NCBI RefSeq assembly: GCF_021653975.1 | Contig: NZ_JAJKFK010000001.1 | Location: 712,863-776,862, forward strand | From: Amycolatopsis sp. GM8 | GTDB taxonomy: Bacteria > Actinomycetota > Actinomycetes > Mycobacteriales > Pseudonocardiaceae | Reading direction: 5' to 3' | Length of the DNA stretch: 64,000 bases | Shown: one piece after another, positions 1 through 9,052 of the stretch | Layout of the letters: each line of letters opens with the position of its first letter | Position numbering within the stretch: position 1 is the stretch's first letter | Position numbers and translations under genes: made by a program | The notes under the pieces: model-generated | Database searches by the model: none | What the model saw: the letters and a program-made list of their open reading frames with translations, nothing else | Told to the model about the DNA's origin: nothing

Positions 1-61
1 CCTGGCGGGGGGGCGGCCGCGCGGTCGTGGGGGGGGGCCGGGGGGGGGGCCCCGCCCCCCC
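1..61. other. G-tract/C-tract block at window edge
   Basis: Runs of seven, nine and ten G (7-13, 29-37, 40-49) are followed by C4-G-C7. The G10 run can pair with the C-rich run as a hairpin, or the G runs could form a quadruplex. It lies downstream of the GntR gene stop. Long homopolymers are also typical places for sequencing error, so the exact lengths are doubtful. No gene is visible here. Confidence 0.5.
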
Positions 62-108
62 GACACTCGGGACGGCGAGTCGTACGTTCAGGACGGCGAG
101 TCCGACGC
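60..108 (-). repeat. 21-bp repeat family A, two units plus a partial unit
   Basis: Read on the minus strand, units at 108-88 and 87-67 match the same 21-bp sequence seen at 28120-28245 and 45621-45683; a partial unit follows at 66-60. A unit begins ACGTCGGACTCG and ends GCGTCCCGA, with scattered substitutions. The array starts 47 bp past the stop of the GntR gene and has the same sense as that gene. Confidence 0.75.
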
Positions 109-154
109 TGGTGACCGTGGATTCGGGCGGCTTCGGCTGCTGTCGCGAGCGGGC

Positions 155-892
155 TCAGGCGCGGCGGGTGCGGCGACGCCGGGCGTGCAGCGCGACCGGC
201 TCCTCTTCGGGCTTGTTCCGGCGTTCTTCGAGGTACGACTGCCGGGTGCGGTCGGTGTGCTCGCGCATGATCTGGGCGGCCCGGTCGGCGTCTCCCCTGG
301 CGATGGCGTCGATCAGCTTTCCGTGCTCCTGCCAGGATTTCTTGCCACGCTGGCGGGCGATCGGCGTGTAGTACCAGCGGACGCGGCGGTCGACCTGGGT
401 GACGAAGTCGAGCAGCACCTGGTTGCCGGACAGCTCGGTGACGACGCGGTGCAGCTCGGCGTTCGCCGCGACCATGCCGTCGATGTCGTCGGAGGCGAGC
501 GCCGCTTCACCGCCCGCGCAGATGTCGCGCAGCCGCTGCACACTCGCCTCGTCGGCGTGCTCGGCGGCGAGGCGGGCGGACTCACTCTCCAAAATGGACC
601 GGACCGCGAGCAGCTGGTCGACCTCGGAGTCGGCGGGGGCGTGCACGAACGCGCCGTAGCCGGGGCGGAGGTCGACCCAGCCCTCGGAGTTCAGCAGCTG
701 CAACGCTTCGCGGATCGGCTGGCGGGACACGCCGAGCATCTCGGCGAGCTCGCTCTCCACGAGATGCTGGCCGGGCGCGAGCTGGCGGGAAATGATCAGC
801 TCCTGCATCGCCTGGTACACCCGTTCACGCAAAGGCACGGGCCGGTCGATCCGGCGCGCCGCCATCCCCTGCGGCAACTCACTCGGCGGCAT
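155..892 (-). CDS. GntR family regulator, FCD subfamily
   Basis: A transcriptional repressor of the FadR/FCD class, probably responding to a small carboxylate. A winged helix covers roughly residues 15-85 (LAEMLGVSRQPIREAL is the recognition region, LRPGYGAFV the wing). An all-helical FCD ligand domain follows, with the His residues expected for metal or ligand binding (in AELHRVV, QEHGKL and REHTDR). I chose the ATG at 892 because GGGAG stands five bases upstream; an ATG at 907 would add five residues without such a site. The end is basic (ARRRRTRRA). The gene is divergent from sucCD, and a motif in its promoter also occurs before sucC and before the OFA carrier, so those genes are its likely targets (inference). 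Its ligand might be oxalate or an oxalate-derived CoA ester. Confidence 0.9.
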   Translation of the reverse strand: MPPSELPQGMAARRIDRPVPLRERVYQAMQELIISRQLAPGQHLVESELAEMLGVSRQPIREALQLLNSEGWVDLRPGYGAFVHAPADSEVDQLLAVRSILESESARLAAEHADEASVQRLRDICAGGEAALASDDIDGMVAANAELHRVVTELSGNQVLLDFVTQVDRRVRWYYTPIARQRGKKSWQEHGKLIDAIARGDADRAAQIMREHTDRTRQSYLEERRNKPEEEPVALHARRRRTRRA

Positions 893-919
893 GCGAACTC
901 CCAGCATTTGGTCGACTGG

Positions 920-936
920 CTACAGCATACAATGGA
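920..936. promoter_or_regulatory. operator-like motif upstream of the GntR gene
   Basis: ACAGCATACAAT (922-933) differs at two positions from ACTGCATACAGT before sucC (1320-1331), and is close to the copy before the OFA carrier (5038-5049). Its place 14 bp upstream of the outer start codon suggests autoregulation by the GntR protein. Confidence 0.55.
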
Positions 937-1032
937 CTGGTTCTTTCCTTCCCCGTGAGCTGCAGCACTCGCCAGAGTGATGCGGGGCGTGGGGGGTACA
1001 AGTGGCCACCAGGGCGCTCAGCGTTGCGGACC

Positions 1033-1193
1033 ATGCCAGGCGACCACCCGGACCCCTAGCGTTGCGACCGCAGGTTGTGCGGCCACGCCAGGCGACCACG
1101 TGGTCCGCGGCGACGTCAGGTGGCCGCAGCGTCCTGCGGCGACACCAGGTGGCCGAGGAGTCCCCAGTCACGCCAAGGTGCGGCGGTGCCAGG
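1033..1193. repeat. degenerate CCAGG-TGGCC repeats, about 28-bp spacing
   Basis: Within the 437-bp gap between the GntR gene and sucC, copies of an ACGCCAGG-like core followed by TGGCC or CGACCAC recur at 1033, 1067, 1085, 1113, 1142, 1170 and 1186. Spacing is 28, 29 and 28 bp for the central copies. No convincing gene is present in the gap. The function is unknown. Confidence 0.5.
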
Positions 1194-1316
1194 TGGTCAT
1201 GTTCGGTAGCCGCGCCGCTCGACCGCAGAGTCCACTGCCGGGGGCCATTCCCGCGAACCCTGGCGGTGACGGCAGGCCGCCCAGCTGCGCAAACCTCACC
1301 GTCGGACCCTTCTCTT

Positions 1317-1342
1317 CATACTGCATACAGTCTACAATATCC
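1317..1342 (+). promoter_or_regulatory. sucC leaderless promoter overlapped by GntR-type operator
   Basis: The -10 element TACAAT (1333-1338) ends six bases before the ATG at 1345, so the mRNA should start at or next to the start codon. No Shine-Dalgarno is present. The operator-like sequence begins CTGCATACAGT at 1321 and runs to ATATCC at 1342, matching 18 of 22 positions with 5039-5060. A bound regulator would cover the -10 and start site. Confidence 0.6.
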
Positions 1343-1344
1343 CC

Positions 1345-2514
1345 ATGGACTTGTATGAGTTTCAAGCGCGAAATCTCTTCGCCGCTCATGGTGTGCCGGT
1401 TCTGCCCGGCGCTGTTGCGAGTTCCCCGGAAGAGGCGTTGGCCGCCGCCGAGCAGATCGGTGGGCAGGTTGTCGTCAAGGCCCAGGTGAAGACTGGGGGT
1501 CGGGGTAAGGCCGGTGGTGTGAAGCTGGCGAAGGATCCCGCCGAGGCCAGGGAGAAGGCGGAAGCCATCCTGGGTTTGGATATCAAGGGTCATGTCACGC
1601 ACCGCGTGTTGGTGACGGAGGCCTCGGATATCGCGGAGGAGTACTACTTCTCCTTCTTGCTGGACCGCACGAATCGCACGTTCCTGGCGATGGCGTCGGC
1701 TGAGGGTGGGATGGAGATCGAGCAGCTCGCCGTCGAGCGGCCCGACGCGCTCGCGCGGATCGCCGTCGACCCGATCGCCGGGGTCGACAAGCCCAAGGCG
1801 ATCGAGATCCTGACCGCGGGGAAGTTCCCGGAGGTGATCCTGGAGCAGGCCGCGGACGCGGTCGTCAAGCTGTGGGAGACCTTCGTCGCCGAAGACGCCA
1901 CCTTGGTGGAGGTCAACCCCCTGGTGCGTGACCCGCAGGACCACATTGTGGCTCTGGATGGCAAGGTCACCCTGGATGAGAACGCCTCCTTCCGCCACCC
2001 TCAGCATGAGGAACTCGTGGACAAGGACGCGGAGGATCCGCTGGAGGCGAAGGCGAAGGCGAAGAACCTCAACTACGTCAAGCTCGATGGTGAGGTCGGC
2101 ATCATCGGTAACGGCGCCGGCCTGGTCATGTCCACCCTGGACGTGGTCGCCTACGCCGGAGAGAAGCACGGCGGGGTGAAGCCCGCGAACTTCCTCGACA
2201 TCGGCGGTGGTGCCTCCGCCGAGGTGATGGCCGCCGGCCTGGACGTGATTTTGAACGACCCGGCCGTCAAGTCGGTGTTCGTGAACGTGTTCGGGGGGAT
2301 CACCGCGTGTGACGCGGTCGCCAACGGCATCGTCGAAGCGTTGAAAATCCTCGGTGACGAAGCCTCCAAACCCCTCGTCGTCCGCCTCGACGGCAACAAC
2401 GTCGAGGAAGGCCGCCGGATCTTGGATGAGGCGAATCACCCGTTGGTGACGCAGGTGGACACGATGGATAACGCGGCGGACAAGGCCGCCGAGCTCGCGG
2501 CGGCAGGAGCCTGA
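1345..2514 (+). CDS. sucC: succinate-CoA ligase (ADP-forming), beta subunit
   Basis: Forms succinyl-CoA synthetase with SucD, interconverting succinyl-CoA plus ADP/Pi with succinate, CoA and ATP in the TCA cycle. The 389 residues are the usual length. An N-terminal ATP-grasp fold ([16 protein letters not shown] start, [14 protein letters not shown] loop near residue 52) is followed by the ligase domain ([28 protein letters not shown]). The stop is three bases before sucD, so the two are cotranscribed. What is unusual is the context: an FCD repressor and an oxalate/formate-type carrier rather than other TCA genes. That could mean a dedicated second copy that makes succinyl-CoA for CoA transfer to a dicarboxylate; the window cannot show whether another sucCD exists. 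Confidence 0.97.
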   Translation: MDLYEFQARNLFAAHGVPVLPGAVASSPEEALAAAEQIGGQVVVKAQVKTGGRGKAGGVKLAKDPAEAREKAEAILGLDIKGHVTHRVLVTEASDIAEEYYFSFLLDRTNRTFLAMASAEGGMEIEQLAVERPDALARIAVDPIAGVDKPKAIEILTAGKFPEVILEQAADAVVKLWETFVAEDATLVEVNPLVRDPQDHIVALDGKVTLDENASFRHPQHEELVDKDAEDPLEAKAKAKNLNYVKLDGEVGIIGNGAGLVMSTLDVVAYAGEKHGGVKPANFLDIGGGASAEVMAAGLDVILNDPAVKSVFVNVFGGITACDAVANGIVEALKILGDEASKPLVVRLDGNNVEEGRRILDEANHPLVTQVDTMDNAADKAAELAAAGA

Positions 2515-2517
2515 ACC

Positions 2518-3402
2518 ATGTCGATCTTCCTGAATGCAGACTCCAAGATCATTGTGCAGGGTATTACCGGGTCCGAGGGCACCAAACACGCGACCAAGAT
2601 GCTCGCCGCCGGTTCGACCATTGTGGGTGGGGTGAACGCCCGCAAAGCCGGGCAGAAGGTCACCATCGGTGGGAAGGACCTCACCGTGTTCGGCACGGTG
2701 GAGGAGGCCATCAAGGACACCGGCGCTGATGTGTCGGTGATTTTTGTGCCGCCGCGCTTCGCGAAAGACGCGGTGATCGAGGCCATCGACGCCGAAATCC
2801 CGCTCGCCGTGGTGATCACCGAAGGCATCCCGGTGCACGACTCCGCCTACTTCTGGGCGCACGCCGTCGCCACCGGGAACAAGACCCGGATCATCGGCCC
2901 GAACTGCCCCGGCGTCATCTCCCCCGGCAAGTCCAACGCCGGCATCATCCCGGCGAACATCACCGGCCCCGGCAAAATCGGGCTCGTGTCGAAGTCGGGG
3001 ACTCTCACGTATCAGATGATGTATGAGTTGCGGGATATCGGGTTCTCGACCGCGGTCGGGATCGGCGGTGACCCGATCATCGGCACCACCCACATCGACG
3101 CCCTCGAAGCCTTCCAGGCCGACCCCGACACCGAGGTCATCGTCATGATCGGCGAAATCGGCGGCGACGCCGAAGAACGCGCCGCCGCCTACATCCAAGC
3201 CAACGTCACCAAACCCGTCGTCGGCTACGTCGCCGGATTCACCGCACCCGAAGGCAAAACCATGGGCCACGCCGGCGCCATCGTCTCCGGCTCCGCCGGC
3301 ACCGCCCAAGCCAAAAAACAAGCCCTCGAAGCCGCTGGAGTCAAAGTCGGCAAGACGCCATCCGAAACCGCCGCACTCGCCCGGGAAGCGTTTCAGGCGT
3401 AG
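2518..3402 (+). CDS. sucD: succinate-CoA ligase, alpha subunit
   Basis: The CoA-binding, catalytic partner of SucC. A Rossmann CoA-binding domain ([15 protein letters not shown] near residue 11), the conserved [13 protein letters not shown] segment, and the phospho-His loop [12 protein letters not shown] near residue 250 are all present. The length of 294 residues is normal. It follows sucC by three bases. Its 3' end overlaps the convergent DinB-like gene by 10 bp, leaving no room for a separate terminator. Confidence 0.97.
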   Translation: MSIFLNADSKIIVQGITGSEGTKHATKMLAAGSTIVGGVNARKAGQKVTIGGKDLTVFGTVEEAIKDTGADVSVIFVPPRFAKDAVIEAIDAEIPLAVVITEGIPVHDSAYFWAHAVATGNKTRIIGPNCPGVISPGKSNAGIIPANITGPGKIGLVSKSGTLTYQMMYELRDIGFSTAVGIGGDPIIGTTHIDALEAFQADPDTEVIVMIGEIGGDAEERAAAYIQANVTKPVVGYVAGFTAPEGKTMGHAGAIVSGSAGTAQAKKQALEAAGVKVGKTPSETAALAREAFQA

Positions 3403-3830
3403 AGATCCCGCAACAGTGCCGCCTCAGCGGTGTGGTGGATCAGCTCGTCGACGATGTGCAGGGCGAAGGACCGCCGGGTCGCGTCACCGTAGCGCCCGGC
3501 GGGCCGCCCGATCGGCGCCCCAAAATCTTCCTCGGTCATCGACGCCAGATAGCCCCGCCACACCGCGAATGCCGACTCCACCGCGGCCAAAGCCGTTGCG
3601 GCATCGGACATTTCAGGCACCGGAACCAAAGACGGCGGCAAACCGAGCCAGCGGGCGTTGCGCTCCTCCCGCAGCAACTCGGCAATGTGCGCGAGCCGCC
3701 AACGCAGCGTGAGCCGGTCGTCAGCGGTGGGCTGCCAGCGCCACTCGTCGTCGGTCAGCCCCGCCATCCGCGCCCGGAACCGCTGCCAGCAGTAGTTGAA
3801 TAGTTCGAGAATATCGTCGCGCGAACTCAC
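3393..3830 (-). CDS. DinB-like (DUF664-type) four-helix protein
   Basis: A 145-residue protein of the DinB/YfiT-like fold, which in actinobacteria includes mycothiol-dependent enzymes. Helix one carries [13 protein letters not shown], and candidate metal-binding His residues lie in [12 protein letters not shown] and in [13 protein letters not shown] near the C-terminus. The GTG start at 3830 overlaps the TGA of the OFA carrier (GTGA), which indicates translational coupling and a shared job or at least shared regulation. No substrate can be assigned. Confidence 0.75.
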   Translation of the reverse strand: MSSRDDILELFNYCWQRFRARMAGLTDDEWRWQPTADDRLTLRWRLAHIAELLREERNARWLGLPPSLVPVPEMSDAATALAAVESAFAVWRGYLASMTEEDFGAPIGRPAGRYGDATRRSFALHIVDELIHHTAEAALLRDLYA

Positions 3831-5044
3831 CCGCGCCAGAGTGCCAGAACCGGCCGCCCCGGCTGCCGCAACGCTCCGACCAGCACGGCCGCGACCACAC
3901 CGAGCACAGCCGTCACCACGAAACCCGTGGGACCGGCGACATACGCGGCGAGCAGCACACCGAGCAACCCACCCACAGCCTTGGCGCCGTAGAAGAGCCC
4001 GAAGTTCGACAGCCCGAGCCGTTCCCCGAAATGCCCTTCGACGACGCCCGGCAGTAACGCATAGCAAGCACCACACGCGGCCCCGGCCAGGCACGCCCCG
4101 ACGAGTGTGAACGGCCCGATCACAAGTAGCTGCACCAAACCGGCCACCACCAACGCTCCACAAAGGACAACTCGACGGCCGAACCGGGCCCCTGCCCAGC
4201 CGACGCCGGCACGGCCGATCCCGCTCGCGCCCGCGAACAACGCCGCCGCCAGCAGACCCTTGAACGCCGACAGATAGGCGATGTCGAACAACAACACCGC
4301 GGCGGCACACGCGACCGCGAAGTACAGCGGGCGCGACTCCGGGCACCGCACGACCTCCGCGACCGAGTACTGCCTGATCGCCGGGCGGTTCCGCCGCAGG
4401 CTCGGGTTGACCGTCTTGTCCAGCGCCCACCGGCGCGGGTCGACGTGCTGGGGCCACCAGTCTTCCGGCGGGTTGCGCAGCACCAGCGCAGCCGCCCCGG
4501 CGAGCACCAGCACCACCGCCGCCGCGGGCCCGGAACCCAGCAGCATGAACGGAATCGCCCCGTACGCGAACGCCCCGCTCGTCAGCGCGACGCGCGACGA
4601 GCGCTCCGGATACCAGCGCGCGACCACGTTGACGCACGTGCCGTAGACGAGTCCCGCGCCGATCCCGCCCAGCATCGCATGGCTGACGAGCACGACCGCG
4701 AAGTCACCTGACCCGGCCAGCGCGACGAACCCCGACGCACAAAGCACCGCGCCCACTGCCAGCGCCACGGCCGGCCGCAACCGCGCCGCCGGGTACACGC
4801 TCGCGCTCTGACACACCGTCCACAGCGCGAGCACCCAGCAGCCCTGCGCCCAGGTCCAGCCTCGTTCGGCGACGAGCGCCGGCAACAGCGCGCCGTACCC
4901 GTACTGACCGACCCCGGCCGCGAGCATCGCCGCCCAGGCCGCGCCGAGCATCCAGCCGCGGGGCCTGCCGAGCAGCGCCCGGTCGCTCTCACCGATCCGG
5001 TAGCGCCTGCCGTAGAAGTCGCGAATCACTCCGGCTTTCTGCAT
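3827..5044 (-). CDS. MFS carrier, oxalate:formate antiporter (OFA) family
   Basis: A 405-residue, about 12-segment membrane transporter. The segment GGIGAGLVYGTCVNVVARW near residue 120 is the family hallmark of OFA carriers. A lysine in FYGAKAVGG late in the protein stands where OxlT has its essential TM11 lysine (assignment by position, inference). This favours a small mono- or dicarboxylate substrate such as oxalate. The ATG at 5044 lies inside the shared operator-like motif. The gene is coupled to the DinB-like gene downstream. Confidence 0.85.
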   Translation of the reverse strand: MQKAGVIRDFYGRRYRIGESDRALLGRPRGWMLGAAWAAMLAAGVGQYGYGALLPALVAERGWTWAQGCWVLALWTVCQSASVYPAARLRPAVALAVGAVLCASGFVALAGSGDFAVVLVSHAMLGGIGAGLVYGTCVNVVARWYPERSSRVALTSGAFAYGAIPFMLLGSGPAAAVVLVLAGAAALVLRNPPEDWWPQHVDPRRWALDKTVNPSLRRNRPAIRQYSVAEVVRCPESRPLYFAVACAAAVLLFDIAYLSAFKGLLAAALFAGASGIGRAGVGWAGARFGRRVVLCGALVVAGLVQLLVIGPFTLVGACLAGAACGACYALLPGVVEGHFGERLGLSNFGLFYGAKAVGGLLGVLLAAYVAGPTGFVVTAVLGVVAAVLVGALRQPGRPVLALWRG

Positions 5045-5060
5045 ACAGTATGTAGTATCC
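5038..5060. promoter_or_regulatory. operator-like motif over the OFA carrier start
   Basis: CTGCATACAGT at 5039-5049 followed by ATGTAGTATCC matches the sucC operator region at 18 of 22 positions. It contains the perfect dyad CATAC-A-GTATG (5042-5052). The carrier's start codon (5044-5042 on the minus strand) is inside it, so a bound repressor would block the start of the gene. Confidence 0.6.
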
Positions 5061-5137
5061 GCTGCAGATCACGTCCTGGTCGCGCGGAGGACTCGAAAGG
5101 GTGTACGCGTCACAGGCCCGCTTCGTAGGCTCGAACC

Positions 5138-7462
5138 ATGACCGACGTCGACAAAGCGATCGCGGCCCTATCCCTTCCCGCGAAGGTTCGCCTGCTGACC
5201 GGTGCGGCGATGTTCAGCCTCCATCCCGACCAGACGATCGGCCTTTCCGCGCTGGTGCTCTCGGACGGACCGACAGGCGTCCGCGGCCCGGAGTTCACCG
5301 GCGGCGCGATTGCCTGCCTGCTGCCGAACGCGACGCTGATCGCCCAGCACTGGGACACCGCGACCGCCGCCGAAGCCGGTGCCCTGCTCGCCGAGGAGGC
5401 CACGGCGCAGGGCGTGCACGTCGTGCTCGGCCCGACGGTCAACCTGCACCGCAGCCCGCTCGGCGGCCGCCTGTTCGAGGCGTTCAGCGAGGACCCGCTG
5501 CTCACTGGCGCGCTCGCCGTGGCCTACGTGAAAGCGTTACAGGACAAGGGAATCGGTGCGACACCCAAGCATTTCCTGGCCAACGAGTCGGAGACCGAGC
5601 GGACGACGGTGAACTCGGTGGTCGACGAGCGCACGCTGCGCGAGGTGTACCTGCTGCCGTTCGAGATGGCGGTCCAGGACGCACATCCGTGGGCGATCAT
5701 GGCTTCCTACAACAGGATCAACGGGGTCACGGCGACCGAGCACCGCGAGTTGATCGAGGATCTCCTCAAGGGCGAGTGGGGCTACGACGGTCTGGTGATG
5801 TCCGACTGGTTCGCCACCACCTCGACCGCGGCGAGCGCCAACGGCGGGCTCGATCTCGTAATGCCCGGGCCGGACGGGCCGTGGGGCGGCAAGCTGGTCG
5901 CGGCGGTCGAGGCCGGCGAGGTCGAGGAGTCCACTGTGGACGAGCACCTGCGAAGGTTGCTTCAGCTGGCGGACCGGGCGGGCGCGTTCGGCGAACAGCA
6001 CGTCCGGACTGACCTCCCCGCGCCGGACAGTCCCCAGCGCCGCGAGCAGTTGCGGCGGATGGCGGCGCGGGGCATGACCGTCCTGGTCAACCGCGACTCG
6101 ACGCTTCCCCTTGCGGGACAACGCATTGTGGTCGTCGGCCGGCATGCGCTGGAGACCATCGGACAGGGTGGCGGGTCCGCCCGCGTGCGGCCGCCGCATA
6201 TCGTCACCATCGCGGAAGCGTTGGACGCCACCGTCGTCGACGGTGTCGAGGTGCGAACCGAACCGCTGCCGGCCGCGCCCGACGTGCTGCGCGATCCGGA
6301 GACCGGTGCGTTCGGCATCCGGGTGACCGCGCGGGACGAGGCCGGGGCTGTGCTCGAGTCCCGCGTCACCGACATCGCCGAGGTCACCGCGGGCGACGGC
6401 GGCTGGTTCGACCACGCCGCATCGATCGAGCTGTCCGCGGAAATCGTTGCCACACAACCGTTGGAGGCTGGACTGCGCGGCACGGGTGAGTGGACCTTCG
6501 AGGCCGGTGACCAGCGAGAAACGGTCCACCTCGCGGAACCGCCGGAACTCGGCGGCGCCGTCCTCAAGCCGCCCAGCTGGACGTTCGGGCAACTGGAGCC
6601 GGGAACCCAATTCAAGGCGATCACCACCGGTCAGCCGGGTATGCGCAGGCTCGGCCTGATCGCGCGGCGCCCGCCGCGGTCGGACACCGACGGCATCGCG
6701 GAAGCCACCGCAGCAGCCCACGACGCCGATGTCGCGGTGGTCGTCGTCGGGCTGACGCAGGAGCAGGAAACGGAAGGGACGGACAAAACCACGCTCGCGT
6801 TGCCGGGCGGGCAGGACGCGCTCGTGAGCGCCGTCGCGTCCGTCGCGAAACGGACCGTCGTCGTGGTCAACGCGGCGACGCCCGTGCTGATGCCGTGGCT
6901 GGACGAAGTCGACGCCGTGCTGTGGGCGGGTTTGCCGGGCCAGGAGGCCGGGGCCGCGGTGGCGGCCGCGCTCACCGGCGAGATCGAGCCGGCCGGGCGG
7001 CTCGTCACGACGTTCCCACGGCGGGACGGCGACGGCCCGGCCTGGTCCACCACCCCGGTCAACGGCGAACTTCCTTACACAGAAGGGACTTCGGTCGGCT
7101 ACCGGGGTTGGACGAGCGAGCCGCTCTTCTGGTTCGGGCACGGACTCGGCTACACGGAATGGACCTACGGCGCCGCGCGCGTGGAGGCCGACGACGCGAT
7201 CCGATCGGTGCACGTCGAACTGGCGAACACCGGCGACCGCGCCGGACGCGAGGTCGTGCAGGTCTACCTGCGGCCCGAGCACGAGCCGGTGCGGCTCATC
7301 GGCTGGGCCGGGGTCGAGCTGGACGCGGGCGCGCGCACCGAGGTCGAGGTGCCGTGTGATGCGCGAACGCAACGCCGGTGGGACAACGGTTCCTGGCGGC
7401 CGCTGACCGGCCAGGTACTGATCGCCCGCGGCCTCGGCGACCTCCGGATCACCGTGCGCTAG
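5138..7462 (+). CDS. glycoside hydrolase family 3, beta-glucosidase type
   Basis: A 774-residue GH3 enzyme hydrolysing beta-glycosides. The N-terminal TIM barrel has the substrate-binding KHFLANESETERTT stretch and the nucleophile Asp223 in GLVMSDWFATT. The alpha/beta sandwich follows (VVVGLTQEQETEGTDKTTL, probable acid/base region), then a C-terminal fibronectin-III-like domain. Residues 330-470 look like an inserted beta domain, perhaps PA14-like. There is no signal peptide, so it probably acts on imported sugars in the cytoplasm. TAGGCT (5126-5131) six bases before the ATG suggests a leaderless mRNA. Its 3' end overlaps the antiporter gene by four bases. Confidence 0.93.
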   Translation: MTDVDKAIAALSLPAKVRLLTGAAMFSLHPDQTIGLSALVLSDGPTGVRGPEFTGGAIACLLPNATLIAQHWDTATAAEAGALLAEEATAQGVHVVLGPTVNLHRSPLGGRLFEAFSEDPLLTGALAVAYVKALQDKGIGATPKHFLANESETERTTVNSVVDERTLREVYLLPFEMAVQDAHPWAIMASYNRINGVTATEHRELIEDLLKGEWGYDGLVMSDWFATTSTAASANGGLDLVMPGPDGPWGGKLVAAVEAGEVEESTVDEHLRRLLQLADRAGAFGEQHVRTDLPAPDSPQRREQLRRMAARGMTVLVNRDSTLPLAGQRIVVVGRHALETIGQGGGSARVRPPHIVTIAEALDATVVDGVEVRTEPLPAAPDVLRDPETGAFGIRVTARDEAGAVLESRVTDIAEVTAGDGGWFDHAASIELSAEIVATQPLEAGLRGTGEWTFEAGDQRETVHLAEPPELGGAVLKPPSWTFGQLEPGTQFKAITTGQPGMRRLGLIARRPPRSDTDGIAEATAAAHDADVAVVVVGLTQEQETEGTDKTTLALPGGQDALVSAVASVAKRTVVVVNAATPVLMPWLDEVDAVLWAGLPGQEAGAAVAAALTGEIEPAGRLVTTFPRRDGDGPAWSTTPVNGELPYTEGTSVGYRGWTSEPLFWFGHGLGYTEWTYGAARVEADDAIRSVHVELANTGDRAGREVVQVYLRPEHEPVRLIGWAGVELDAGARTEVEVPCDARTQRRWDNGSWRPLTGQVLIARGLGDLRITVR

Positions 7463-9009
7463 TCGTGCTCGTCGCCCAGGACGGTGTGTTCGAGGTCGAG
7501 CATCCGCTGGATCCGGCGGCGGGTGTGGTCGGTGATCTCCCCCGACTCGAACAGCCGCGCCAGTTCGGCCGCCTCCACCGCGAGCAGCTCGCGGCGCAGC
7601 CGGCGGTACGCCTGCGCGGTCGTCAGGGTGGTCATCTCGTCCGGCTCGTCCTCCGCGATCCGCTGCATCCGCGCCTTCCAGGTGTCGCGCAGCTGCTCGA
7701 CCAGGAAGTCCGGCGCCGACTCGCTTTCGGTCAGCGCGTCGAGATGCTCCAGGCCCGCCTTCGCGAGCCGCAGCCGCGCCGCGCTGTGCTCCTGGCGGAC
7801 GTGTTCCGTGGTGAGCCCGACGCCGGTCCGGCGCACGAGCGGTTCGAGCGTGAAACCCTGGACGACCAGCGTGATCACGATGACCGCGGTCGTGAGCAGC
7901 AGCACCAGCTCGCGGTATTCCGGTGGTGACGTCAGCGGGATCGACAGCGCGGCGGCCAGCGGCACCACGCCGCGGGCGCCCGCCCACGACACGACCGCGG
8001 GCACCTGCCACGTCGGCCGCTTACTCCGGCGCCGCTGCTGGATCGCGGACAGCGGGAACACCCACAGCACGCGGACGACGAGCAGCGTCGCGGCGATCAG
8101 CAACGCCTGCAGCGGCCACGGTGTCGTCGTCGACAGGGCACGCACGAGCTCCGGCAGCTGCAGGCCGATCAGCCCGAACACCACGCTTTCCAGCAGGAAC
8201 ACAACCGTGCCGTAGACGGCGCCGAGCTGGATCCGGATTCGCGCGCTGGTCACCTTGCTCGCCTGGGTGCCGAGGATGACGCTGGCGACGACGACCGCCG
8301 TCACGCCGGAACCGCCGACCGCCTCGGCGAGCACGTACGCGGCGTACGGCGTGACCAGCGAGATGATCGTCTCCAGCACGGGATCCTCGGTGTGCCGCCG
8401 GACGAGGTACGCGCCCGCGGCGACGAGACCACCGACAGCGAGACCGCCGACGACGAGCGTCCCGAACTCGGCGGCCGTGTGCCCCCACGAGACCGCGCCC
8501 GCGGCGATGCCGACGGACAGCGCGACGCGGAACAGCAGGAGGCTCGTCGCGTCGTTGAACAGGCTTTCGGCCTGCACGAGCGCTTGGACCCGGGGCGGCA
8601 GCGAGAGCCGCCGGCCGAGCGCGGTCACGGCGACCGGGTCGGTGCTGGCCAGGACGGCCCCCAGCACGAACCCCATGCCGAGCGGCAACGGCGTGACCGC
8701 CGCGGCGACGACGGCGACGGCCGCGGCGGAGGCGATGACCAGCCCGAACGCGAGGACGCTGACCGGCCGCCACACGGCGCGCAGGTCACGCCACGGCAAC
8801 TCCTCCCCCGCCGCGAACAGCAACGGCGGCAGCACGACGAGGCTCACGATGTCGGGGCTGACGGTGATGTCCGGGACGCCCGGCAGCAGCCCGGCCACGA
8901 CGCCGGCCACCACCAGCAGGGACGGTGCGGGGACCCGCAACCGCCCGGCGAACGCGGCCACCACGGTGGCGAGCACGACAAGAGCGAGGACGATTTCGAC
9001 GCTGCGCAT
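7459..9009 (-). CDS. Na+/H+ antiporter, CPA1 family
   Basis: A 516-residue membrane protein with about 12 hydrophobic segments and a cytoplasmic, charged tail of some 110 residues. The CPA1 signature ND pair occurs in ESLFNDATSLLLF, preceded by GAVLASTDPVAVTALGRR. These residues support monovalent cation/proton exchange across the plasma membrane for pH or sodium control. It stands alone, convergent with the GH3 gene. Confidence 0.9.
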   Translation of the reverse strand: MRSVEIVLALVVLATVVAAFAGRLRVPAPSLLVVAGVVAGLLPGVPDITVSPDIVSLVVLPPLLFAAGEELPWRDLRAVWRPVSVLAFGLVIASAAAVAVVAAAVTPLPLGMGFVLGAVLASTDPVAVTALGRRLSLPPRVQALVQAESLFNDATSLLLFRVALSVGIAAGAVSWGHTAAEFGTLVVGGLAVGGLVAAGAYLVRRHTEDPVLETIISLVTPYAAYVLAEAVGGSGVTAVVVASVILGTQASKVTSARIRIQLGAVYGTVVFLLESVVFGLIGLQLPELVRALSTTTPWPLQALLIAATLLVVRVLWVFPLSAIQQRRRSKRPTWQVPAVVSWAGARGVVPLAAALSIPLTSPPEYRELVLLLTTAVIVITLVVQGFTLEPLVRRTGVGLTTEHVRQEHSAARLRLAKAGLEHLDALTESESAPDFLVEQLRDTWKARMQRIAEDEPDEMTTLTTAQAYRRLRRELLAVEAAELARLFESGEITDHTRRRIQRMLDLEHTVLGDEHD

Positions 9010-9052
9010 TTCCCGAGCAGATTACAGGCAGGGGTCGAAACCGCGCGGTAGA

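Noticed and set aside
1168-3321. 717-codon open frame antisense to sucCD
   Set aside because: It is the mirror of high-GC codon bias; the translation is a Gly/His/Arg-rich low-complexity chain with no family features, while sucCD on the other strand is certain.
5101-6012. 303-codon Arg/Gly-rich frame within the GH3 gene
   Set aside because: Shadow of the GH3 reading frame.
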